A stretch of DNA of 33,436 nucleotides, taken from the NCBI GenBank assembly GCA_021295775.1, contig JAGWBS010000021.1:44187-77622 (forward strand), in the 5' to 3' direction. Made by a program: the position numbers and the translations under genes. The notes under the pieces are model-generated. The model did not search any database. It saw nothing but the letters and a program-made list of their open reading frames with translations, and had not been told where the DNA came from. Shown here piece by piece: positions 16,753-23,685 of the stretch; positions within the stretch are counted from its first letter, which is position 1; each line of letters opens with the position of its first letter. Source of the DNA: Pseudomonadota bacterium. GTDB taxonomy: Bacteria; Myxococcota_A; UBA9160; SZUA-336.

Positions 16753-17740
16753 TTCCGGCGGCGTCGGCGAACGCCGCCAGCTCGCGCGGGATGTCCGGCC
16801 CGGACGCCATGTAGACGATCTCAGTGACGCCCTTCTCGGCCGCCCGGGCCAGTCTCGCCTGCACCGAGTCGGCGTCCCCGGTCCAGCCCGAACTCAGCAG
16901 CTCGGGACCGGCGGCGTCCAGAAGGAAGCGTTCGCGCGGGGGGATCCATTCCACGTGGCCCTCGTGCACCGCCAGGTGCCGTTCTCCCTCGGGGCGCTCC
17001 GCCTCGATGCGCCGGCGCCACTCGGCCCCTCCGGGCATCCCGTCGACGGATTCGGGAGAGCTGTCCCAGGCGGCGTGGTAGGCGGTCTTGAACCAGGGGC
17101 CGGCGGCCTCCCGCACCCGTGGGCTGGTGTGATCCTCGCCCGGGTCGAGCACCGTCCCGCTGCACATCAGCGCGCACCAGTCGAACTCGCGCGAGCCCCC
17201 GCCGACCAGCATCACTCCGTCGCCGACCGCGCGCGCCGCCGCCATCCCCTTGGGGCCCATGGGGGCGACCAGCAGCGGCACTTCGATCGGACGCGGCGGC
17301 GCGTAGCCCGGCGCGTGAATCATCTGGCAGGCCGCTCCCTCGACCTCGACCACTTCTCCCCTTAGCAGCCCCCGCAGCTGCCGCAGGTAGAGCTCCAGCG
17401 ACGCCCAGCGCGAGGACTTCCGGCCCATCGCCTTGCGCGCCGTGAAGCCGGTGCCGAACGCACACGCCAGGCGGCCGGGGGCGAGTTCCTCGAGGGTCGC
17501 GATGGCCGAGGCCGTGGCCATCACGTGGCGCAGGCTGGGCACGGCGACCGCGGTGCCGATCCCAATGCGCTCGGTCCGCTCGGCGACGCGCGCCAGCGCG
17601 ATCCAGACATCGCCGTACAGCGCCGGAGAGTCGTAGGTCCAGTAGCGGGTGTATCCCAGGCTCTCCGCACGAGCGGCCAGCTCGGGGAGATCGCGCCGCG
17701 GCGGCGTGCCGCAGGAGAGGGCGAGCTTGGGCGCGGTCAC
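16745..17740 (-). CDS. LLM-class flavin/F420-dependent oxidoreductase, copy 2
   Basis: A 331-residue luciferase-like TIM-barrel protein. It opens PKLALSCGTPP, then YTRYWTYDSPALYGDVW near 29-45, IGIGTAVAVPSLRHV near 57-71 and the glycine-rich LACAFGTGFTARKAMG near 87-102. It is clearly diverged from copies 1 and 3, so the three are not recent duplicates. Cofactor type (F420 or FMN) and substrate are unknown. The GTG start at 17740 overlaps the TGA of the upstream gene by four bases (GTGA), which ties its translation to that of the uncharacterised protein before it. The frame is open further upstream, but that part is out of frame with, and overlaps, the conserved upstream gene. Confidence 0.86.
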   Translation of the reverse strand: MTAPKLALSCGTPPRRDLPELAARAESLGYTRYWTYDSPALYGDVWIALARVAERTERIGIGTAVAVPSLRHVMATASAIATLEELAPGRLACAFGTGFTARKAMGRKSSRWASLELYLRQLRGLLRGEVVEVEGAACQMIHAPGYAPPRPIEVPLLVAPMGPKGMAAARAVGDGVMLVGGGSREFDWCALMCSGTVLDPGEDHTSPRVREAAGPWFKTAYHAAWDSSPESVDGMPGGAEWRRRIEAERPEGERHLAVHEGHVEWIPPRERFLLDAAGPELLSSGWTGDADSVQARLARAAEKGVTEIVYMASGPDIPRELAAFADAAGIG

Positions 17741-18696
17741 TCCGAGCCTCCGCCGGCCCCCTCCGCGCGCCGCTGCCGGATCCAGCGTCTCCACTTGTCC
17801 AAGTGCCAGACATCCTGGTCCTCGCCCCAGGCGACCCGCCCGTCCAGTTCCCAGCGGGTCAGACTGCACCAGTTGAACATCCAGGGGATGTTGGTGAACG
17901 ACAGGCGGTTGACGCACTCTCCGACCGCCTCCAGCTCGCGGCCCAGGCTGTCGGTCGCCTCGATCACCACCCGGCTGGGCCAGTCGCCCGGGCGCTCGAT
18001 CCGGCGCCGGCCCTCGACCAGCACGGCGGCCTCGCCGTCGCGCAGCAGATAACCCATCTCGACCGGCGAGTCGTCGCGGTCCGGATAGGCGAAGGCCAGG
18101 AACGCGGCGTCGGCCGCGCTGCCGTGGTCGTAGGCCATGCGCAGCCCGCTGTCCTCCACCCGCGGTCCCCAGGAGCGGTCGCGGATGGCGAAGCAGTCGA
18201 AGGGGATCTCCTCGCCGCGCAGATTCATGCGCCCGTAGACGCGCCCGGGCTGGTCCACGTGGGCTGCGAACAGCTTGGGCTCGTCGCCGGCCAGCACGTG
18301 CGGCTCCATGATCGCGTCGAAGGTGAAGTCCAGCTCCAGTTCCGGGTGCGAATAGCCCACCCGATAGGTCTGGAGCGGCTCCTCCACCCGGATGGAAATC
18401 CCGGTGGGGAACTCGATGTCGCGCAGGTCGCCGGGTTCGGGATACGGCAGGTTGTACTGGTTTTCCCAGAACAGAATGTCCCAGGGCTGGTGCGCGCTGG
18501 CGTCCCAGACCCAGACCCCGCCGCCCAGCAGGCCCTGATTGGGCCGGATCCAGGGATACACGTAGCCCTGGATGGCCCGCTCCGGCACCGTGAAGGAGAA
18601 CCAGGCCGTCTCGCTCCACATCGGGTTGTCGTCTCCCGGCGAGTGAAACCCGTCGTCCTCCGGAGTCAGAACCGCTTTCGGATTCGCGCCGTGCAT
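17737..18696 (-). CDS. Uncharacterised beta-rich protein, possibly DUF7064/CrtC-like
   Basis: A 319-residue soluble protein rich in Trp, Tyr and Asp, with repeated short strands such as MWSETAWFSFTVPERA, LDFTFDAIMEP and MAYDHGSAADAAFLAFAY, and a closing basic helix WHLDKWRRWIRQRR. The pattern recalls the double beta-barrel proteins related to hydroxyneurosporene synthase (CrtC) and the DUF7064-type family, often found near acyl-CoA and terpenoid or steroid genes; this assignment is tentative. No membrane segment or signal peptide is seen. ATG 18696 has no Shine-Dalgarno sequence, and TAGGGT at 18709-18704 lies seven bases upstream, which fits a leaderless start. It overlaps the LLM copy 2 gene by four bases; the two are likely partners. 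Confidence 0.68.
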   Translation of the reverse strand: MHGANPKAVLTPEDDGFHSPGDDNPMWSETAWFSFTVPERAIQGYVYPWIRPNQGLLGGGVWVWDASAHQPWDILFWENQYNLPYPEPGDLRDIEFPTGISIRVEEPLQTYRVGYSHPELELDFTFDAIMEPHVLAGDEPKLFAAHVDQPGRVYGRMNLRGEEIPFDCFAIRDRSWGPRVEDSGLRMAYDHGSAADAAFLAFAYPDRDDSPVEMGYLLRDGEAAVLVEGRRRIERPGDWPSRVVIEATDSLGRELEAVGECVNRLSFTNIPWMFNWCSLTRWELDGRVAWGEDQDVWHLDKWRRWIRQRRAEGAGGGSE

Positions 18697-18800
18697 ACCC
18701 CGCACCCTACCCGATCGCCCCCGCGAATTCCGCCGGGGGTCGGCCATCCGGCCGAGTCCCGGCTGTGGGCCGGTGGTAAGCTCGACCGAGGGAGCCGCGC
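18697..18800. promoter_or_regulatory. Divergent promoter region between the beta-rich protein gene and the MFS transporter gene
   Basis: TAGGGT at 18709-18704 (minus) is seven bases from ATG 18696. TAAGCT at 18777-18782 (plus) is 18 bases from TTG 18801, with a GAGGGAG ribosome-binding site between. The 104-bp gap suggests the transporter and the oxidative genes opposite could be controlled together. Confidence 0.38.
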
Positions 18801-20165
18801 TTGACCGAACCACATCCGCCCGGGCCGAGGCAGACGCCGGGCGGGACTCCCGCCGCGGCCGATTCCGCCGGGACTCCCCTGTTCTCGCGCGGGTACGTGC
18901 GCTACGCGCTGGGGCTGCTGCTGGCGGTGGCGGTGTTCAACACCTGCGACCGCACCATCCTCGCCGTGCTGATCGAGGACATCCAGGCCGAGATCGAAGT
19001 CAACGACACGCAGATGGGGCTGCTGATCGGCTTCGCGTTCACCACCGTGCACCTGCTCGCGGGCCTGCCGCTCGCGCGCCTGGCGGACCGCGTCTCGCGC
19101 AAGCTGATCGTATCGATCGGTCTGCTGGCCTGGAGCGTGATGACGGCCCTGGCCGGCTTTGCCCAGAGCTTCGGCCAGCTGCTGCTGACGCGGATGGGCG
19201 TGGGCGTGGGCGAGGCGGCGGGCAGTCCCCCGAGCCACTCGATGATCGCGGACTTCACGCCGGTGGAGCGGCGGGCGCGCGCGCTGGCGATCATCCCGAT
19301 CGGCTCGATCCTCGGGCTGGGCCTGGGCATGTTCTTCGGCGGCTGGGTCAACGAGTTCTTCGGCTGGCGCATGGCCTTCATCTCGGTCGGCGTGCCGGGG
19401 GTGGCGCTGGCCGCGGTGATCTGGCTCACGCTGCGCGAGCCCCCGCGCGGCTACAGCGACGGCGCGGTCGCGAGCAGGCCGGCCGGCGACGAGTCGATGC
19501 TCGCCGTGATTCTGTATCTGCTGGGGCGCCCCTCCTACCGCTACATGATCCTGGGCGCCTGCCTGGCGGGCGTAACCACCTACGGGCGCAATATCTGGGA
19601 GCCGACCTTCCTGCGGCGCGTCTACGAGATGAGCTCGGGCGAGGCGGGTACCTGGTACTTATTGATCGGGCCCCTGCCGTCGCTTGTCGGGGTGTACTTC
19701 GGCGGCTGGATCGTGGACCGCCTCGCGCTGCGCGACGAGCGCTGGTACATGTGGTTCGGGGCGATGGCCTGCGCGGTGTCGGTGCCGCTCTCGTTCGCCT
19801 TCCTGCTCTGGCCCGAGACCCACTACGCGGGACCGGTCCCGGTCGGCTTCCTGTTCGCGCTGGCGATGGCGCTGGTGGTGGGCATGTGGTCGCCGGCGAC
19901 CATGGCGCTGGGGCAGAGCCTGGCCAAGCCGCACATGCGATCGCTGTCGGCCGCGCTCTGGAGCATGATCTACAACTTCATCGGCCTGGGCGCGGGGCCG
20001 TTCGTAGTGGGCGTGCTCAGCGACTACTTCGAGCCGCTCTACCAGGCCGACGCGCTGCGCTACGCGCTGGTCCTGGCCGGCCTGTCTCCCCTGCTGGCGG
20101 CGGTCTGCCAGCTGCGCGCCGCGCGCACCCTGCGCGAAGACCTTGCGCTCGCGCGCCAGGACTGA
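18801..20165 (+). CDS. Major facilitator superfamily transporter, spinster-like
   Basis: A 454-residue inner-membrane protein with about twelve hydrophobic segments. After a proline-rich cytoplasmic tail of about 30 residues, the first helix contains VFNTCDRTILAVL (Asp50-Arg51), as in the spinster-like MFS group. Motif A appears as GLPLARLADRVSRK (88-101), and GVGVGEAAGSPP follows the typical helix-4 pattern. It moves an organic acid, lipid or sugar-like compound; direction and substrate are unknown. The start is TTG 18801 with GAGGGAG seven bases upstream; no better start lies before the first helix. It is transcribed away from the P450/LLM run and stands alone, so it may serve that pathway. 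Confidence 0.88.
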   Translation: MTEPHPPGPRQTPGGTPAAADSAGTPLFSRGYVRYALGLLLAVAVFNTCDRTILAVLIEDIQAEIEVNDTQMGLLIGFAFTTVHLLAGLPLARLADRVSRKLIVSIGLLAWSVMTALAGFAQSFGQLLLTRMGVGVGEAAGSPPSHSMIADFTPVERRARALAIIPIGSILGLGLGMFFGGWVNEFFGWRMAFISVGVPGVALAAVIWLTLREPPRGYSDGAVASRPAGDESMLAVILYLLGRPSYRYMILGACLAGVTTYGRNIWEPTFLRRVYEMSSGEAGTWYLLIGPLPSLVGVYFGGWIVDRLALRDERWYMWFGAMACAVSVPLSFAFLLWPETHYAGPVPVGFLFALAMALVVGMWSPATMALGQSLAKPHMRSLSAALWSMIYNFIGLGAGPFVVGVLSDYFEPLYQADALRYALVLAGLSPLLAAVCQLRAARTLREDLALARQD

Positions 20166-20182
20166 GGCGCGGGACCCGTCCG

Positions 20183-20199
20183 CCCCGGGAAGGCCGGGG
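20183..20199. terminator. Hairpin in the convergent junction after the MFS and molybdopterin genes
   Basis: CCCCGG (20183-20188) and CCGGGG (20194-20199) form a perfect six-base stem with a GAAGG loop in the 64-bp gap between converging genes. It lacks a T-run. It is one of three convergent junctions in the window with such a hairpin. Confidence 0.42.
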
Positions 20200-20229
20200 A
20201 TCGCCCGCAGCGCAACCGGGTCGCGCGGC

Positions 20230-22422
20230 TCAGCTCCCGGCGGCCAACTCCCCGGCGTAGGGCCGCACGTGCACGGGGATCGCGCTCATGCGCGGGATGC
20301 CGCTGTAGGGGTCGTAGGCGCGGTCGACCGGCGTCAGGCGGCCGGTGTTGCTGCCGATCGCGCGCAGCTCCGGGTCGCGCTCGGGCGTGTCCCCGAAGGC
20401 GTGCGGCATCGAGACCACGCCCTGCCGTACGTCCGGAGCGGCTTCGACGATGCCCAGGATGGCGGCGTGGTCGGACTCGATCTCGACCACGTCGCCGGGC
20501 GCCAGACCCAGCTCGCGCAGGTCGTCGGGGTGCATGAAGGCCGGGTTGTAGCTCCACTTGCGGGTCAGCCGCGGGATGTCGCGGCCGACCGAGTTGTGCA
20601 CGTCGGGCAGGCGCCGCGAGATCAGGCGGAAGGCGTAGTCGGTCTCGCGCCGGTCGGGCTCGCCGGACACCTCCGCCAGCTCGTCCAGCATGACGGCGTC
20701 GGCGAGCTCGAGCCGGGCCGCGCAGTCCGGGTCGGGCGGTTGGACCACGGCCGAGTCGTCCGGAAAGACCGCTCCGTGCGGGTGGCGCTTGACCTCCGCG
20801 AGCGGCACGCGCGAGCCCGCGGTGAGCTGCTCGAAGAGCTCGTCGGTGGTCGGCGGGTTCTCCAGGTCCAGCTCGAAGGTCGAGGGTTCGGCCGCATCCG
20901 GCCCCCAGGAATAGGCGCTGACGACGCGCAGCGGCAGACCCATGTGCCGTCCCAGACCGTAGAAGAGTTCCCAGTCCTCGATCAGGTCCGAGCCCTCGGG
21001 CGGGTCGACCAGCGCCGGCGTGTACTGACCCCAGGGCACCGAGTAGCCCATCGCGAACGGGGTCAGCGTCTCCGGGGGAAGGCTCAGTCCCGGGACCTCC
21101 AGGGAGAGCTTGGGCGCGATCACGTAGTCGGCCATCCTCGCGGAGGCCGAGAGCTTGATGTCGAGGGTGACGTTCAGGTCCAGGCTCTCCATGGCCCGTC
21201 GGGTCTTGAGCTGGTCCGGCCAGGCCGCCAGGGGATTGCCGCCCAGGCTGAACAGCGCCCGCACCCGGCCTTCCCCCTCCAGCAGGATCTCGTCGGCCAG
21301 GGCCGCGGTCGGCAGGCCGGCCGCGGTGTCGGCGAAACCGCGCACCCGCAGCTTTTCCCCGAAGCCCCACCCCGGACGCGGCTCGGAGGGCTGCGCCTTC
21401 GAGAACGTGGGCGGCAGCAGCACGCCCGGGTTCGGGATCGGCTCGCCCTCGCGCAGCCAGCGCCCGCAGAGCGTGTTCAGGCACAGCAGCAGGTACTCGG
21501 TCAGGTTGCCGCGTCCCGACATGTTGGGGCCCGTGCCCGCGTTCGCCATGCCGCGCTCCGCGCCCGAGAAGATCCGCGCGGCCTCGACCAGGTGCGCGGC
21601 GGGCACGTCCGCCCGGAGCGCGACCCGCTCGGGGGTGAAGGGTTCGACGGCGGCGCGCAGGGCGTCCATGCCGGTGGCGTTGCGGCGCACGAAGTCCGTG
21701 TCGACGCGGTCCTCGGCCAGGATCACGCGCAGCAGGCCCGCCAGGATCGCGGGATCCTCGCCGGGGCGGGGCTGCAGGTGGACGGCCGCCACGCGCGCCG
21801 CCTCGCTGCGCCGCGGATCGATCACGATCAGCTTCATGCCCCGCTTGACCGCGTCGTGGATGTAGCGCGAGGGGTTGTAGCTGGGCACGCCGATCGACTT
21901 GGACACGGCCGGGTTGGCGCCCACCAGCATCCAGGTGTCCGCGCCATCGAAAGTCTGGGGCCCGCCCAGCCAGGCGCCGTGCAGGGCGGCGGCGATCATC
22001 TTGCCCGGCTGGTCGATGGTCGAACTGGTGAAGCGCATGGGAGAGCCGATCGCGTCCATCCAGGCCATCGCCACCGGCACCGTGGCGGGATACGGGAACG
22101 AGAACGTGCCCGTGTAGCTGGCGACGGAGCGCGGTCCGTGGCGGTCCACGATCTCCCCGACCCGCTGCGCGATCTCCTCGATCGCCTGCTGGGAGGGGAT
22201 CGGCCGGTGCGAGCCGTCGGGCATGCGCTTGAGCGAGTGCAGCAGGCGCTCGGGATGAGCGTGCTGCTCCGGCAGGGCGCGCCCCTTGGCGCAGGTGTAG
22301 CCGTAGTAGACCGAGTTGCTGTTGTCGCCGGTTACGCGCAGCGCCCGGCCGTCCTCGATCTCGACCTGGATCGGACAGGCGGCGTGGCAGAATCGGCAAA
22401 GCGAAAGTCGCGTCTCGGACAT
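20230..22422 (-). CDS. Molybdopterin-dependent oxidoreductase (DMSO reductase superfamily)
   Basis: A 730-residue protein with an N-terminal [4Fe-4S] site, Cys9-x2-Cys12-x3-Cys16 and Cys44 in YTCAKGR, then the molybdopterin domain (LVGANPAVSKS, LIVIDPRRSEAA) and a C-terminal beta-barrel domain with LAPGDVVEIES. This is the architecture of formate dehydrogenase/DMSO reductase-type enzymes. Around the usual metal-ligand position the sequence is SSTIDQPGKM, so Asp137 rather than Ser, Cys or Sec may ligate Mo/W. No Tat signal is present, so it is cytoplasmic, and no partner electron-transfer subunit is encoded next to it. ATG 22422 has GGGGAG about six bases upstream; the frame is open further upstream without similarity. 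Substrate unknown. Confidence 0.88.
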   Translation of the reverse strand: MSETRLSLCRFCHAACPIQVEIEDGRALRVTGDNSNSVYYGYTCAKGRALPEQHAHPERLLHSLKRMPDGSHRPIPSQQAIEEIAQRVGEIVDRHGPRSVASYTGTFSFPYPATVPVAMAWMDAIGSPMRFTSSTIDQPGKMIAAALHGAWLGGPQTFDGADTWMLVGANPAVSKSIGVPSYNPSRYIHDAVKRGMKLIVIDPRRSEAARVAAVHLQPRPGEDPAILAGLLRVILAEDRVDTDFVRRNATGMDALRAAVEPFTPERVALRADVPAAHLVEAARIFSGAERGMANAGTGPNMSGRGNLTEYLLLCLNTLCGRWLREGEPIPNPGVLLPPTFSKAQPSEPRPGWGFGEKLRVRGFADTAAGLPTAALADEILLEGEGRVRALFSLGGNPLAAWPDQLKTRRAMESLDLNVTLDIKLSASARMADYVIAPKLSLEVPGLSLPPETLTPFAMGYSVPWGQYTPALVDPPEGSDLIEDWELFYGLGRHMGLPLRVVSAYSWGPDAAEPSTFELDLENPPTTDELFEQLTAGSRVPLAEVKRHPHGAVFPDDSAVVQPPDPDCAARLELADAVMLDELAEVSGEPDRRETDYAFRLISRRLPDVHNSVGRDIPRLTRKWSYNPAFMHPDDLRELGLAPGDVVEIESDHAAILGIVEAAPDVRQGVVSMPHAFGDTPERDPELRAIGSNTGRLTPVDRAYDPYSGIPRMSAIPVHVRPYAGELAAGS

Positions 22423-22544
22423 GGTGTCTCCCCGGGGCTGAAGCGGGATGATACCAACCACCGTCCGCCCGCGAGTTGCCCCGTGTCGGTGGCGCGCCCT
22501 ATGGTCTGCCCACCGCCCGCCGAGGGGGCCCGCCGGGAGGCTGC
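22423..22544. promoter_or_regulatory. Divergent promoter region between the molybdopterin and LLM copy 3 genes
   Basis: On the plus strand TTGCCC (22476-22481), an 18-base spacer and TATGGT (22500-22505) form the best sigma-70-like promoter seen in the window, 39 nt before the LLM ATG. On the minus strand TATCAT at 22453-22448 is 25 nt before the molybdopterin enzyme ATG. The two genes may be co-regulated. Confidence 0.5.
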
Positions 22545-23651
22545 ATGAAAATCGGGGTGACGACATTCGCGCAGAACTTCAGCGACTGGGAACGGCACCT
22601 CGCCGGCGATTTCGGGCGCCCGCCCAAGGTGAGCGACTCGCAGATCTACGACGACGAGCTGCGCCTGGCCGAACTGGTCGAGCCGCTGGGCTTCGACTCG
22701 CTGTGGACGGTCGAACACCACTTCACGCCCTACACCATGGTGCCCCGCCCGGCGCAGTTCCTGGCTTTCATGGCCGGGCGCACCCAGCGCATCGACTTCG
22801 GGACCATGGTCCTCGTGCTGCCCTGGCACGACCCGGTCACGATCGCCGAGGAGATCAGTCAGCTCGACAACCTGCTGCAGGGACGCCGCGTCACGCTCGG
22901 CTTCGGGCGCGGCGCGGGCAAGGTCGAGTTCGACGGCATGCGCATCCCGATGGGCGAGTCGCGGGCGCGCTTCCTCGAGTCCCTGGAGATCGTGCGGCGC
23001 GCCCTGCGCGAGGAGCAGTTCTCGTTCGAGGGCGAGTACTTCCGCATCCCGCCGCTCTCGGTCCGCCCGCGGCCGCGCTCGGCGGACCTGCTGGAACGCA
23101 TGTACTGCGCCTGGGGGAGTCCGGAGACGGTCGAGATCGCCGCGCGCGCCGAGCTGGGACCGCTTTTCATCCCCCAGAAGTCCTGGCAGGAGATCGCCGG
23201 CGAAATGCGGATGTTCAACGGCTACCGCGAGGAAATGGGACTGCCGCCGCACAAGCCGATCGTGGTGTGCTGGGCGTACTGCAGCGAGAGCGAGCAGGAA
23301 GCGCGCGAGACCACCGAGCAGTACATGGAGAACTACGGCCGCAGCGCCTACCTGCACTACGGGTTCCACGATGCCAAGCACTTCGAGCAGGCCGGCGGCT
23401 ACGACCACTACGCCAAGGCCGCGCGTCAGATGTCGGAGCGCAGCGCGGGCACGGTCACCGGGTTTTCGGACACGCAGGTCTGGGGCACGCCGGAGACCTG
23501 CCTGGAGAAGCTTCACAACATCCGGCAGACCGTCGGGGCGGGCGAATTCGTGGGCTGTTTCCTGTTCGGCGCGCTGCCGGTGGAAAAGGCCGAAAACAGC
23601 ATGAGACTGTTCGCGGACAAGGTTCTGCCCACCGTCCAGGCCGACTTCTGA
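22545..23651 (+). CDS. LLM-class flavin-dependent oxidoreductase, copy 3
   Basis: A 368-residue luciferase-like monooxygenase. It opens MKIGVTTFAQNF, carries SLWTVEHHFTPYTM near 54-67 (the EHHF type found in FMN-linked luciferase alpha-like enzymes), then a long TIM barrel with VTLGFGRGAGKVEFDGM near 120-136. It is longer than the other two copies in the window and belongs to a different branch, probably an oxygenase using reduced FMN supplied by another enzyme. The start at ATG 22545 has GGGAGG four bases upstream; the frame is open 23 codons further without support. It is the first gene of a four-gene plus-strand run (RND transporter, CoA-transferase, dioxygenase). Confidence 0.88.
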   Translation: MKIGVTTFAQNFSDWERHLAGDFGRPPKVSDSQIYDDELRLAELVEPLGFDSLWTVEHHFTPYTMVPRPAQFLAFMAGRTQRIDFGTMVLVLPWHDPVTIAEEISQLDNLLQGRRVTLGFGRGAGKVEFDGMRIPMGESRARFLESLEIVRRALREEQFSFEGEYFRIPPLSVRPRPRSADLLERMYCAWGSPETVEIAARAELGPLFIPQKSWQEIAGEMRMFNGYREEMGLPPHKPIVVCWAYCSESEQEARETTEQYMENYGRSAYLHYGFHDAKHFEQAGGYDHYAKAARQMSERSAGTVTGFSDTQVWGTPETCLEKLHNIRQTVGAGEFVGCFLFGALPVEKAENSMRLFADKVLPTVQADF

Positions 23652-23685
23652 GCGTGGCGGGAACGCGGCGCGCCCCGCACCCGGG

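Noticed and set aside
20143..22548. 801-codon plus-strand open frame opposite the molybdopterin gene
   Set aside because: The sequence has no domain pattern, and the opposite strand carries a complete enzyme with its iron-sulfur cysteines.
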